A stretch of DNA of 34,736 nucleotides from an uncultured Eubacterium sp. (GCA_900545725.1 URAI01000018.1:1-34736); one strand, 5' to 3'; shown: positions 1-9,288, counted from the first letter of the stretch. Notes: a model not told the origin generated them from the sequence alone. Numbers and translations are program-made.

Positions 1-63
1 CTCAGCTGGGAGAGCATCTGCCTTACAAGCAGAGGGTCATAGGTTCGAGCCCTATTGGTCCCA
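1..63 (+). tRNA. tRNA-Val (TAC), 5' end missing
   Basis: The window opens inside the gene, at the start of the D arm (CTCAGCTGGGAGAGC). The anticodon loop CTTACAA gives anticodon TAC, read as valine. The T arm with GGTTCGAGCC and the 3' acceptor strand ending GGTCCCA follow. The first acceptor strand lies outside the window. Confidence 0.93.
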
Positions 64-72
64 TATAACTCT

Positions 73-156
73 GCCGGCGTGGCGGAATTGGCAGACGCAC
101 AGGACTTAAAATCCTGCGAGGTTAAACTCATACCGGTTCAAGTCCGGTCGCCGGCA
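73..156 (+). tRNA. tRNA-Leu (TAA)
   Basis: Complete class II tRNA. The 7-bp acceptor pairs GCCGGCG (73-79) with CGCCGGC (149-155), followed by discriminator A156. The anticodon loop CTTAAAA gives TAA, leucine. A long variable arm lies between the anticodon stem and the T arm (GGTTCAAGTCC), as expected for leucine tRNAs. It sits 9 bases after tRNA-Val, probably in one transcript, and no CCA is encoded. Confidence 0.96.
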
Positions 157-175
157 TTAATATGATGATTAGTAT

Positions 176-215
176 ACCATATTTCAGTTGTTTATAATTG
201 GAATATGGTTTTTTT
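176..215 (+). terminator. Rho-independent terminator of the tRNA operon
   Basis: A 14-bp hairpin pairs 176-189 with 196-209 (two G-U pairs, 6-base loop) and is followed at once by six or more T. It closes the tRNA transcript and separates it from the glycan cluster. Confidence 0.85.
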
Positions 216-256
216 GATAGTCATATAATAAATAATAATATAATAATGGAGCATAC

Positions 257-997
257 ATGGTAGAGCTTAACGGAAAGTTATCAATTATAATGCCGGCATA
301 TAATGAGGAGAAGCTTATATATCACAGTCTTATTTCAACGCTGGATATCGTTGGTGAGTTCGTATCGGATTTTGAGATCGTAGCAGTTAATGATGGCAGC
401 CGTGACAATACGTTAAAAGAGATGAAGAGAGCGGCTGATACAGACTCAAGGATAAGGATAATATCATCTGAAAAGAACAGAGGTAAAGGGAATGCGATTA
501 TATCAGGAGTGTCACAGGCTGAGGGGCAGTATGTGGCATTTGTAGATGCAGATCTTGAGCTTAATCCGTCACAGCTTGAAGGCTATCTTGAGAAGATGAT
601 TGCGGAGAATAAAGATGTCGTAATAGGCTGTAAGTTTCATAAGGATTCACAACTGGAATATCCCTTTAAAAGAAAGATTATAAGTGCTGGATATTATATT
701 ATGCTGCTTGTATTATTTCATCTTAATGTAAGGGATACGCAGACAGGACTTAAGGTATTTAAGATGGAAGCTTTAAAGCCAGTGGCACATCTTATAAGAA
801 CGTCGGGCTTTGCATATGATATAGAGCTTCTTGTTGCATTGCACAGAAGAGGCTGTACGATAGCCCAGATGCCTGTAAGGGTTGTGTATGTAAGAGATGG
901 TGCATCGAAAAGAATTGGATTTAAGGATATTGTCAATGTATTTAAGGATACATTTGCTATATTTTACAGAGTATATTTTAAGCATTATTATGATTAG
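257..997 (+). CDS. Family 2 glycosyltransferase, polyprenol-phosphate sugar transferase type
   Basis: 246-residue GT-A glycosyltransferase of family GT2, close in type to dolichyl/polyprenyl-phosphate mannosyl- or glucosyltransferases (DPM1-like). Visible motifs are the N-terminal PAYNEE, the nucleotide-binding VNDGS (D46), the metal-binding DAD (97-99) and DTQTGLKVFK in the acceptor region. There are no convincing membrane spans, so it is probably a cytoplasmic enzyme that works at the membrane face. GGAG at 248-251 supports the ATG at 257. It is the first gene after the tRNA terminator. It could transfer a sugar to a lipid carrier or act in chain building; the donor sugar cannot be read from sequence. 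Confidence 0.88.
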   Translation: MVELNGKLSIIMPAYNEEKLIYHSLISTLDIVGEFVSDFEIVAVNDGSRDNTLKEMKRAADTDSRIRIISSEKNRGKGNAIISGVSQAEGQYVAFVDADLELNPSQLEGYLEKMIAENKDVVIGCKFHKDSQLEYPFKRKIISAGYYIMLLVLFHLNVRDTQTGLKVFKMEALKPVAHLIRTSGFAYDIELLVALHRRGCTIAQMPVRVVYVRDGASKRIGFKDIVNVFKDTFAIFYRVYFKHYYD

Positions 998-1151
998 AAA
1001 TCTTTTAATAAGATATAATACATAATAAATTATTAAATCAGATGAGGGGATATAGTTTTTGACACGGCTGGAAAGTCATAAAGATTGGCAGTGTGGAATA
1101 AGCTGGTTCATCGTATATTCACAACAGGATTGCTCAGAAATGAGGATTATT

Positions 1152-2438
1152 ATGGAACAGTATAGAGAAAAAATATTATTAAATTTTATTTATTTATCAA
1201 AAAAACATGCAGGTGGCAAAGACCAGTTTGCATTTAATCTGCTTAGTGGAATATATGACAATGGTGATATATCCAAGGTATGTGTCGTATGTTTTGATTA
1301 TTTAGAAGACACAATCAGAAAGATTGCACCTACAGTTGAGATAATAACTATTAAAAGCAGTAATGAAAGCAATGAACTGGAAAGAATGTTTAATATTCTT
1401 AAGGTCAATACATTCAAGATACCAAAGATAATAAAACAATATAATATATGTGAAATATTTCATGCAAGCTGTAATAACGGACTTAGGAAATTTAGTGTTC
1501 CATCAGTTGTAATACCACATGATATTAAGGCTGTATCACATAGGGTGATGGGAAATGTCAAGGTATCATGGTACAAATATATGTTGTATAAGGCTATGTA
1601 TGAACTGGATTTTAAGCACGCTGATAAGATTATAGCGATAAGCAATAATGACAAGTCCGAGATGCAGAAATACTATCCGGCTTATAAGAATAAGATAGTA
1701 CAGATATATAATCCCATTAAAATAGCACAATATAATAAAACTATAATTAAAGAATATAAGGATAAATATGATAATCCTATGAATTATAGTGCCATGGAAA
1801 TGGTTGCAACACTTGAACCAGAGACCGGACATACAGGGATATATGACAAAAATATTGTTGCGATTAATTTACAGTTTCATCACAAGAACATTATAACGCT
1901 TATAAAGGCATATGAACGTATTAAGGATAAGATAGGCTGTAACCTTATACTTGTTGGAAGTGTTCCTAAGAGAGTTGAGTATCTTAAGGAATATGTAATT
2001 AAGAATAATCTTTCGGATTCTGTTATATTTACAGGCTTTGTAAATGGAATAAAAAAACGGAGAATATTGTCTGATTGTGATTTATATGTCAATCCTTCAC
2101 TGTTTGAGGGGTTTGGAATGACAGCGGTTGAGGCAATGATACTTAAGGTCCCTACATTATTGTCAAAGGTATCTGCTAACTATGAAGTAACAGCGGGCTT
2201 GTGTAAATATTACGAACCGGCAGATGATGTGGAGGCGCTTGCACAGGCAATGGTTGATTATTTTAAGGAACCATATACTAAGGAGCAGCTTGATAGTGCA
2301 AGCATTGCAATGATTAACAGATATGATTATAGGACAATAGCAGCAGAGTATATGGATTTATTTGCCATAGAAAGAAGTCAGGACGGTAAGAATGTTATGT
2401 GTGGACAGGATGCGGCTGACAGAAATGAGGCACTATGA
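1152..2438 (+). CDS. Family 4 glycosyltransferase (GT-B)
   Basis: Glycosyltransferase of the GT4 type. The C-terminal donor-binding half has the family's E-x7-E signature in FEGFGMTAVEAM (E319 and E327, counted from this start) and the N-terminal half has KKHAGGKDQFA. The frame is open upstream to a TTG at 1059, which also has a ribosome site (GAGGGG, 1044-1049). I prefer ATG 1152 because GAGG at 1142-1145 sits 6 bases before it and the preceding 31 residues do not look like a Rossmann start; ATG 1140 is a third choice. The stop overlaps the next gene by 4 bases (ATGA), which indicates translational coupling. Donor and acceptor are unknown. Confidence 0.85.
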   Translation: MEQYREKILLNFIYLSKKHAGGKDQFAFNLLSGIYDNGDISKVCVVCFDYLEDTIRKIAPTVEIITIKSSNESNELERMFNILKVNTFKIPKIIKQYNICEIFHASCNNGLRKFSVPSVVIPHDIKAVSHRVMGNVKVSWYKYMLYKAMYELDFKHADKIIAISNNDKSEMQKYYPAYKNKIVQIYNPIKIAQYNKTIIKEYKDKYDNPMNYSAMEMVATLEPETGHTGIYDKNIVAINLQFHHKNIITLIKAYERIKDKIGCNLILVGSVPKRVEYLKEYVIKNNLSDSVIFTGFVNGIKKRRILSDCDLYVNPSLFEGFGMTAVEAMILKVPTLLSKVSANYEVTAGLCKYYEPADDVEALAQAMVDYFKEPYTKEQLDSASIAMINRYDYRTIAAEYMDLFAIERSQDGKNVMCGQDAADRNEAL

Positions 2439-3364
2439 AGATAAGTGTTATTACACCATTGTATAAAGGGGAAAAATATATAGACAGGCTTTTATATATG
2501 GTATATAAGGGGTATATAAAGACAACTGAGAGTATTGCAGATATACAGGTTGAATATATTCTGATAAATGACAGTCCTGATATAGATATGAATATGAACA
2601 GCCATATTGATAAATTCAATGATATATATATGAATGTCAGTTTATCAGAAAATTTCAGTATAATATACGCAGTTAACCATGTTAATTCGGGAATTCATAA
2701 GACAAGGGCAGCTGGACTTGATTTATCAGGTGGAGAATATATTATGTTTCTTGATCAGGATGATCTTATATCGGATAATATTTTTTTAAAGTTTCTACAG
2801 GCTATCAAAAAAAGTAAGGCTGATATAGTTGTTTCCAATGGATATAGAAGATGGAAAGATGGAGCGGGCAGCTATGTTTACATACCTCTTTATCAGAAAA
2901 ATGCTGCATTAAGGCTGACAGCATATGAAAAAATATATCTTTATGGAACAGATATGATATTTTCACCTGGACAGTGCCTGATAAAAAGAACTTCCATACC
3001 ACGGGAATGGATAGATAATATACTTACAGATAATGGCTGTGATGACTGTTATTTATGGCTTTTAATGTTAAATAATAAATGCAGCATATATACAATAAAG
3101 GATAGACTTTATTGTCATATAGAAAATGATACTAATTATTCTAATTCATATAATGCCATGGAAAGTTCATTTTATAACATGTGTGACATGTTAGATAAAA
3201 ATAAGAATTATAGCAGGCAGAAAACTGAGATATTAAGACGCAGATACAGGTTAAAATCTTATATCAAGACACAGAATAATTTCTTTAAAAAACTTATAAG
3301 ATTATGCTGTAATCCGGATATAGCAATGGCCACATTTATTTATAAACTGAGTGGATATCATTGA
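2435..3364 (+). CDS. Family 2 glycosyltransferase
   Basis: 309-residue GT2 enzyme. It has the opening strand SVITPLYKGEKYI, an ILINDS nucleotide-binding strand, a GIHKTRAAGLDLSGG segment typical of capsule and O-antigen GT2 enzymes, and a DQDD metal site at residues 107-110. A cytoplasmic role in adding one sugar to the growing glycan is expected from the family. Its ATG overlaps the previous stop (ATGA, 2435-2438), so the two glycosyltransferases are co-translated. The C-terminal part is basic and could touch the membrane. The sugar transferred is not predictable. Confidence 0.87.
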   Translation: MKISVITPLYKGEKYIDRLLYMVYKGYIKTTESIADIQVEYILINDSPDIDMNMNSHIDKFNDIYMNVSLSENFSIIYAVNHVNSGIHKTRAAGLDLSGGEYIMFLDQDDLISDNIFLKFLQAIKKSKADIVVSNGYRRWKDGAGSYVYIPLYQKNAALRLTAYEKIYLYGTDMIFSPGQCLIKRTSIPREWIDNILTDNGCDDCYLWLLMLNNKCSIYTIKDRLYCHIENDTNYSNSYNAMESSFYNMCDMLDKNKNYSRQKTEILRRRYRLKSYIKTQNNFFKKLIRLCCNPDIAMATFIYKLSGYH

Positions 3365-3452
3365 TAATAGTAAGAGTGGATTAGTTGTATCTTTGGGGAT
3401 AAATCATAAAATAAGAAAATTATATATTAAGAGAGATGAAGGAGCTTCCTTG

Positions 3453-5813
3453 ATGAGACATTACTTAAAAAGACATCTGAATAAGTTAAAAAAAATACAG
3501 GTTGTAGCTGCAATTGCAGGCGTATGTGTTACAGGAGCGGCTGGTATACATGCCATAGATGTGCAGGCACAGGACTACAGTCTGCGTGTTGACAGTGATA
3601 ATCAGTGGAAATATTTTAATAATGACGATATTATTGATACAGAATATACTGGACTTGCTTTAAATGAGTATGGCTGGTGGTATATTAAAAATGGAAGTAT
3701 TGATTTTGATTACAAGGGACTTGCCTTAAACGAGTACGGCTGGTGGTATGTAGAGAATGGAACGATTAACTTTGATTATAAGGGCTTAGCGTTAAATGAA
3801 TATGGCTGGTGGTATGTAGAGAATGGAACAATTAATCTTGATTATACAGGGCTTGCCATAAACCAATACGGTTGGTGGTATGTAGAAAACGGAGTGATAA
3901 ACTTTGATTATACAGGGCTTGCGTTAAATGAATATGGCTGGTGGTATGTAAAAAATGGCGTGATAGACTTTGAATATACAGGACTTGCGTTAAATGAGTA
4001 TGGCTGGTGGTATGTAAAAAATGGAGTGATTAATTTTGATTATACCGGACTTTGTGAAAATGAATATGGCTGGTGGTATATTAAAGCCGGAGTGATAGAT
4101 TATAATTATGCCGGACTTTGTGAAAAAGAGGATGGAATATGGTATATAAAGAATGGAACGATAGATTCTTCATATAGTGGTATACAGAAATTTAAAAAAG
4201 ATAAGCTGTATGTCAAGGACGGTAAGGTTAGAAACAGCTATACAGGATTAGTTATATATAATGGTCAATCCTGCTATATAAATGATGGGAAATTCAAAGA
4301 AAATTATACAGGAATAATCTCTTATAATGATGAAAAATATTATATATCAAATGGCTGTGTAGACAAAAGCTTTAACGGACCTGTAAAAGATGGCAGTGAT
4401 ATAATCTATATAAGGAAAGGAATGCTTGACAAAAACTTCACAGGTATTCTTGACTATGAGAATGGTAAGGTATATATAATCAATGGTATATCGGATATAA
4501 CATTTACAGGACTTGTATTACATGATGACGATACCTATTATATAGAGAATGGATATGTTGATGATGATTACCATGGATTATACAAAGAAGATGATACTTA
4601 TTGGTATATTGATAGCGGTAAAGTTGATACATCGTATACAAAGATATGTAATACTGATGACAGTACAAGAGTGTATATAAAAAATGGTAAAGAAGATAAG
4701 GAATTTACAGGCCTTGCGTATGGTGACAGTGGGAGATGGTATGTTGTTGACGGGCAGGTAGATGATAGTTATACAGGACTTGTGTTATATAATGATATAT
4801 GGAAATATGTAGAGAGTGGATATGTAATTGAAAAATACACAGGCTTTGCACGCAATGAATTTGCTTTCTGGTATTTAGAAGATGGAAATATTGCCTGGGA
4901 CGTTACAGGAATTATTGAGGATGATTCAGGTAAATGGTATGTAGAAAATGGTGTTGTACAGCAGGATTATTACGGATATTATACGGCAGCAGATGGAAAG
5001 CAATATGTTATTACAGAAGGATTTGCGACAGAAAAGGATGAATATGATGTAATAAATGATATAAAATACAGCAGCCTTTATAAAAAGTCAATATTCTGTG
5101 CCGGCGATAGTATAGCACTTGGATATGGCAACAATTATTACAGCTATGCAGATCTGCTTGCAGACAGATACAGCATGGATATGGATAAAAGTGCCATAGG
5201 AGGAATTTCGATAGCGGATATAAAAGACAAGGAAAGTATCAATAAACTTGTAATTAATAATATGAAAAAAAATTACGATTATGCAATATTAGAAGGCGGC
5301 TGGAATGACTTTAACCTGGATGTAGCCATAGGGGAATTATCAGATGATAAGTCAGACGATAAATCTGATAGCAAGATAAACAATAAGGCTGAAGGTAAAA
5401 ATAATGATAAGAACAGCTCTCCAGATAATGACAAGAATGAAGATATATCACAGGATAAGGAATTAGATACAACAACACTTATAGGTGCATTAGAGAATAT
5501 GTTTAAGTATGTTAAGACTAACCATGAAGATACAAAAGTATATTTTCTTATGGTTCATAAGATTGATGAAACAAATGGTAATAAGATTAATGCATTAGGA
5601 CTTACTTTTAAAGATTATTATAATGCAATAATTAAAGTATGTGATAAATATTCAATTGAAGTAATAGATATATATAAGACGAGTGAATTCAATACATCAG
5701 AGGCTGAATATAAGGAAGTTACATTTAATGGAGACGGAGTGCATCCTGTACAGAGAGCCTTCTATAAATATTATCTTCCTGTAATAGAAAGATATATGAA
5801 ATATTCAGATTGA
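3453..5813 (+). CDS. Secreted NEYGWWY-repeat protein with C-terminal SGNH/GDSL esterase domain
   Basis: 786 residues from ATG 3453; the frame extends up to 3351 but GAAGGAG at 3438-3444 and a signal peptide fix the start. The signal peptide (basic start, hydrophobic core, likely cut after DVQA, residue 39) implies export. About twenty 22-residue repeats follow, the first seven nearly identical (GLALNEYGWWYVENG type), then a cap motif YVITEGFA. The C-terminal SGNH hydrolase domain shows GDS with Ser553, the WND block at 617-619, and DGVHP with Asp761 and His764, so the catalytic set is complete. An Asp/Lys/Asn-rich insert splits the domain near residues 635-675. The family removes acyl groups from sugars; action on the local glycan is inferred from the acyltransferases downstream. 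No LPXTG or other anchor is seen. Confidence 0.86.
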   Translation: MRHYLKRHLNKLKKIQVVAAIAGVCVTGAAGIHAIDVQAQDYSLRVDSDNQWKYFNNDDIIDTEYTGLALNEYGWWYIKNGSIDFDYKGLALNEYGWWYVENGTINFDYKGLALNEYGWWYVENGTINLDYTGLAINQYGWWYVENGVINFDYTGLALNEYGWWYVKNGVIDFEYTGLALNEYGWWYVKNGVINFDYTGLCENEYGWWYIKAGVIDYNYAGLCEKEDGIWYIKNGTIDSSYSGIQKFKKDKLYVKDGKVRNSYTGLVIYNGQSCYINDGKFKENYTGIISYNDEKYYISNGCVDKSFNGPVKDGSDIIYIRKGMLDKNFTGILDYENGKVYIINGISDITFTGLVLHDDDTYYIENGYVDDDYHGLYKEDDTYWYIDSGKVDTSYTKICNTDDSTRVYIKNGKEDKEFTGLAYGDSGRWYVVDGQVDDSYTGLVLYNDIWKYVESGYVIEKYTGFARNEFAFWYLEDGNIAWDVTGIIEDDSGKWYVENGVVQQDYYGYYTAADGKQYVITEGFATEKDEYDVINDIKYSSLYKKSIFCAGDSIALGYGNNYYSYADLLADRYSMDMDKSAIGGISIADIKDKESINKLVINNMKKNYDYAILEGGWNDFNLDVAIGELSDDKSDDKSDSKINNKAEGKNNDKNSSPDNDKNEDISQDKELDTTTLIGALENMFKYVKTNHEDTKVYFLMVHKIDETNGNKINALGLTFKDYYNAIIKVCDKYSIEVIDIYKTSEFNTSEAEYKEVTFNGDGVHPVQRAFYKYYLPVIERYMKYSD
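3645..4106 (+). repeat. Seven near-identical 66-bp in-frame tandem repeats
   Basis: Units start at 3645, 3711, 3777, 3843, 3909, 3975 and 4041, each 66 bases, encoding 22 residues with the core GLALNEYGWWYV. Units further downstream (to about 4970) keep the length and the Y-x-G and Y-[IV]-x-x-G positions but have diverged strongly, with one 23-residue unit. The homogeneous block suggests recent duplication or recombination. Confidence 0.9.
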
Positions 5814-5846
5814 GTATCGTGAAAATAATTCCGATAGCTTATATTG

Positions 5847-5879
5847 CAAAGCTTACATGTGAGCTGGCTGCTTGTTTTT
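5847..5879 (+). terminator. Possible weak terminator after the esterase gene
   Basis: An imperfect hairpin (CAAAGC at 5847-5852 with GCTTG at 5870-5874, and an inner AGCTTA/TGAGCT stem) is followed by TTTTT (5875-5879). The outer stem has a bulge, so read-through into the ABC exporter genes is likely. Confidence 0.4.
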
Positions 5880-6072
5880 GAGCAAAACAAATATCAGTTG
5901 ATATCTGATTAAGAAATAAAGGACATGGAGACAGGGTATTGACTTTATAAAAAGTATGATAAAAAAACAAATGGTTTAATTATTGCGTATCAGAATATTA
6001 TGTGATATTATAAAGAATGGCTGTTATAAAAATATGAATGCCTTTAATAGCAAGGATGAAAGGATATATATA

Positions 6073-6852
6073 ATGAAAGAACGAGTGAAATCCATATTTT
6101 CCTACAGTGATATGGTAGGAAGTCTAGTAAGAAGAGACCTTAGGGGAAAGTATAAAGGTTCAGTGCTTGGCTTTTTGTGGACATTTATTAACCCGTTGTG
6201 TCAGATGATAGTATATACAATAGTATTTTCAGTAATAGTTAGAAACGATCTTGAAAAATTCTATGTATACATGATAGTTGGTATGGTGCCATGGCTTTTC
6301 TTTGATGCGTCATTAAGACAGGGAGCAGGCTGTATAAGATATCAGGGAGATATGATAAAAAAGATATATTTCCCGAGAGAAGTGCTTCCATTATCATGCG
6401 TAACGTCTAATTTTGTAAATATGCTTTTTTGCTTTATAATAGTATTTGCAGTACTATTTATTTCAGGAATAGGAATAAGCCTTAAAGCTATTATATTTCT
6501 GCCGTTAATTATGGGAATAGAATATCTTCTTGCACTTGGCTTTACGTTAATTGTTGCTGCAGGTACGGTGTATTTTAAGGATCTTGAGCATATTACCACA
6601 GTTGTACTTATGGCATGGATATATGGTACACCTATAATGTATTCCATGAAGGTGATTCCTGACAATGTCAAGTGGTTATTCAGAGCTAATCCAATGACTT
6701 CAGTAATTGAGGCATTTCATAATATATTATACTGGAAGATTGTTCCAGATATACATGATATACTGTATGCATTAATCTTTGGTGTAATTATGGTAATTAT
6801 AGGAGAAATGGTGTTTGCAAAGTTAGATGATAATTTTGCAGAGGAGTTATAA
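6073..6852 (+). CDS. wzm: ABC-2 type polysaccharide exporter permease (Wzm/TagG/RfbA family)
   Basis: 259 residues from ATG 6073. The frame is open to TTG 5983, but GAAAGG at 6058-6063 and the typical beginning (Met-Lys then VRRDLRGKYKGSVLGFLW) support 6073. Family hallmarks are the amphipathic RRDLRGKYKGSVLGFLW followed by INPLCQM, about six membrane helices, and IYFPREVLPLS in the first cytoplasmic part. Wzm forms a dimeric channel with the ATPase encoded next and exports lipid-linked glycan across the membrane. The adjacent wzt-like gene starts 37 bases later, the standard arrangement. The export substrate is probably the galactofuranose-containing chain suggested by the next genes. Confidence 0.93.
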   Translation: MKERVKSIFSYSDMVGSLVRRDLRGKYKGSVLGFLWTFINPLCQMIVYTIVFSVIVRNDLEKFYVYMIVGMVPWLFFDASLRQGAGCIRYQGDMIKKIYFPREVLPLSCVTSNFVNMLFCFIIVFAVLFISGIGISLKAIIFLPLIMGIEYLLALGFTLIVAAGTVYFKDLEHITTVVLMAWIYGTPIMYSMKVIPDNVKWLFRANPMTSVIEAFHNILYWKIVPDIHDILYALIFGVIMVIIGEMVFAKLDDNFAEEL

Positions 6853-6889
6853 TTAATGTAAATATGCTGCGGATGAAAGGATATAATTT

Positions 6890-8158
6890 ATGAATAATGA
6901 TACAGATTATGCTATTCGTGTAAAAAATGTCGAAAAGTATTTTAAAGTATATATGGATAAGGGCAATATGCTAAAAGAGCGTATAATATTTGCCAATCGT
7001 AACAAATATGAAAAAAGACAGATTCTTAATGGAATAAGTTTTGATATTCCTAAGGGGCAGGCGGTTGGTCTTATCGGACGTAACGGCTGTGGTAAGAGTA
7101 CAACTCTTAAGATGCTTACTAAGATATTAAAGCCTAACGCCGGTGAGGTTGAGGTTAATGGAAGAGTATCAAGTCTTATAGAGCTTGGAGCTGGTTTTCA
7201 TCCTGATATGACAGGACGTGAAAATATATATATAAATGCCACTATATTCGGCCTTGATAAAGAAGAGATAGACACAAGACTTGATGATATAATAAGATTT
7301 TCCGAGCTTGAGGATTATATAGACAATCCTGTAAGAACATATTCATCGGGTATGTATATGCGACTTGCATTTGCAGTTGCCATCAATGTCAATGCAGATG
7401 TTCTGTTAATCGATGAGATTCTTGCGGTAGGTGATGTAAGTTTTCAGAAGAAATGTTTTGAAAGACTTAAAGAGATTAAGGAAGAGGGAACGACAATTGT
7501 TATCGTTTCCCATTCTATGGAGCAGCTCTATTCAATATGTGACAGACTCATATGGATTGAAAAGGGCAGGATTCTTGAAGACGGAGAACCTAAGCTTATA
7601 GGCATGCATTATCTTGATTCCATGGAGGATGACAGAATTGCAAGACTTGCCAATGAGAGTAAAGAAAAACTCGTTGATGACAGAGGACGTTCTATCTTAG
7701 AGCTTACACAGAATGTACATCCTGAGGCAAGGCGTGATGGAACACATAAAGTGAAGTTTACAAGTGTTAATCTCTATGATAAGGATGGCAATCCATGCCA
7801 GACATTCAGCACAGGTGATAAGGCTGTATTAAAGCTTGGCTATGAGACAGGGCTTGACAGTCCAAAGGTTAATTTTAATATGGACTTTGTTAAAGATAAC
7901 TGGCAGTATTGTTATGGAAGCTGCTTTACCAAACCGGGAGATGAGCTTCCGGTACTAAAAAAGAGCGGAACAGTAACATTTACCATAGATAAGCTTATGC
8001 TGCTTCCGGGTAAGTATTATCTTGATGTAGGTATTAATGGTGAGGATGGCGAATTATATGATAATGTAAGAAATATCATGCAGATAACGATACGTAATTA
8101 TGTGCATAATGAGTTTGGACCATGTACATTTGAACACGACTGGAAGATTGAACAATAA
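6890..8158 (+). CDS. wzt: ABC polysaccharide exporter ATPase with C-terminal glycan-binding domain (Wzt)
   Basis: 422 residues. The ATPase half (to about 250) has Walker A GLIGRNGCGKST near residues 59-70, signature YSSGMYMRLAFA, Walker B VLLIDEILAVGD and the H-loop VSHS. Residues about 265-415 form an added domain (VNLYDKDG, FSTGDKAVLKLGYE, LMLLPGKYYLDVGI) matching the Wzt C-terminal beta-sandwich. In Gram-negative O-antigen systems that domain recognises a terminal modification of the finished chain before export, so a capped or modified glycan end is plausible here. SD GAAAGGA lies before ATG 6890. It pairs with the upstream permease. Confidence 0.94.
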   Translation: MNNDTDYAIRVKNVEKYFKVYMDKGNMLKERIIFANRNKYEKRQILNGISFDIPKGQAVGLIGRNGCGKSTTLKMLTKILKPNAGEVEVNGRVSSLIELGAGFHPDMTGRENIYINATIFGLDKEEIDTRLDDIIRFSELEDYIDNPVRTYSSGMYMRLAFAVAINVNADVLLIDEILAVGDVSFQKKCFERLKEIKEEGTTIVIVSHSMEQLYSICDRLIWIEKGRILEDGEPKLIGMHYLDSMEDDRIARLANESKEKLVDDRGRSILELTQNVHPEARRDGTHKVKFTSVNLYDKDGNPCQTFSTGDKAVLKLGYETGLDSPKVNFNMDFVKDNWQYCYGSCFTKPGDELPVLKKSGTVTFTIDKLMLLPGKYYLDVGINGEDGELYDNVRNIMQITIRNYVHNEFGPCTFEHDWKIEQ

Positions 8159-8187
8159 TTATTATTTATAGGAAGAGGAGAAAAGTA

Positions 8188-9288
8188 ATGAAGTACGATT
8201 ATTTAGTAGTAGGAGCAGGTCTTTATGGAGCAGTATTCGCTTATGAAGCAAAAAAGAAAGGAAAGACATGTCTTGTAATTGATAAGAGAGACCATATTGC
8301 AGGTAACATCTATTGTGAAAATATTCACGATATCAACGTGCATAAGTATGGCGCACATATTTTCCACACATCTGATAAGAAGATATGGGATTATGTAAAC
8401 CAGTTTGCTGAATTTAATAATTATATTAATTCACCAATCGCAAGATATAAGAACGAATTATATAACCTTCCATTTAACATGAATACATTCAGTAAGATGT
8501 GGAATATTGTAACTCCACAGGAAGCTAAGGATATAATTGCTTCACAGATTGCAGACCTTAATATTACAGAGCCAAAGAATCTCGAAGAACAGGCACTTTC
8601 ACTTGTAGGCAGGGATGTATATGAAAAGCTCATTAAGGGTTATACAGAAAAGCAGTGGGGACGTGATTGTAAGGAGCTTCCTTCATTTATCATAAAGAGA
8701 CTTCCATTAAGATTCGTATACGATAATAACTACTTCAATGACAGATTTCAGGGTATTCCGATGGGCGGATATACTAAGATTGTTGAAAAGATGCTTGATG
8801 GTATTGAAGTTCGACTCAATACTAACTATCTTGATAACAGAGAAGAGTTCGATGCCATGGCAGATAAGATTGTATACACTGGTATGATTGACCAGTTCTA
8901 CGATTATAAGCTTGGTGTTTTGGAATACCGTTCAGTAAGATTTGAGACAGAAGAACTTGATATGGAAAATTATCAGGGTAATGCGGTCGTTAATTACACA
9001 GAAAGAGAAGTACCATATACAAGAATTATCGAGCATAAGCACTTTGAATTTGGCAAGCAGCCAACAACAATCATTTCAAGAGAATATTCAAGTGAATGGA
9101 AGAAGGGTGACGAGCCTTACTATCCTGTTAATAATGAAAAGAATAATAATCTTTACCAGCAGTATAAGGAATTAGCCGATAAGGAAGCTAAGGTAATCTT
9201 CGGTGGAAGACTTGGCGGATATAAGTATTATGATATGGATAAGGTTATTGCAGCAGCACTTGAGATGTGTGAAACAGAACTTAATTAA
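8188..9288 (+). CDS. glf: UDP-galactopyranose mutase
   Basis: 366 residues, the usual length for bacterial Glf. It converts UDP-galactopyranose to UDP-galactofuranose using reduced FAD. The N-terminal dinucleotide fold is YLVVGAGLYGAVFA, followed by RDHIAGNIY and the HKYGAHIFHT segment typical of Glf. KGYTEKQWGRDCKELP, the RFVYDNNYFNDRFQGIPMGGYT region and a C-terminal GGRLGGYKYYDMD are all family features. GAGGAG at 8175-8180 is a strong ribosome site. Its place between the exporter and two TGGAGGF-type glycosyltransferases argues that the ABC-exported polymer contains galactofuranose. Confidence 0.97.
   Translation: MKYDYLVVGAGLYGAVFAYEAKKKGKTCLVIDKRDHIAGNIYCENIHDINVHKYGAHIFHTSDKKIWDYVNQFAEFNNYINSPIARYKNELYNLPFNMNTFSKMWNIVTPQEAKDIIASQIADLNITEPKNLEEQALSLVGRDVYEKLIKGYTEKQWGRDCKELPSFIIKRLPLRFVYDNNYFNDRFQGIPMGGYTKIVEKMLDGIEVRLNTNYLDNREEFDAMADKIVYTGMIDQFYDYKLGVLEYRSVRFETEELDMENYQGNAVVNYTEREVPYTRIIEHKHFEFGKQPTTIISREYSSEWKKGDEPYYPVNNEKNNNLYQQYKELADKEAKVIFGGRLGGYKYYDMDKVIAAALEMCETELN

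Noticed and set aside
214..244. Promoter TTGATA/TATAAT before the first glycosyltransferase
   Set aside because: The spacer is 4 or 19 bases and the better -10 lies against the ribosome site, so the match is likely due to AT-rich sequence; the true promoter of the cluster remains unidentified.
3351..3452. N-terminal extension of the esterase protein
   Set aside because: The extra 34 residues overlap the upstream gene and precede a clear ribosome site and signal peptide at 3453.
3645..4970. CRISPR-like or satellite array
   Set aside because: The repeats are directly adjacent, in frame, 66 bases long and encode a protein module; there are no spacers.
8942..9175. Overlapping small plus-strand frame inside glf
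   Set aside because: It lies in another frame of a well-supported gene and has no ribosome site or family features.
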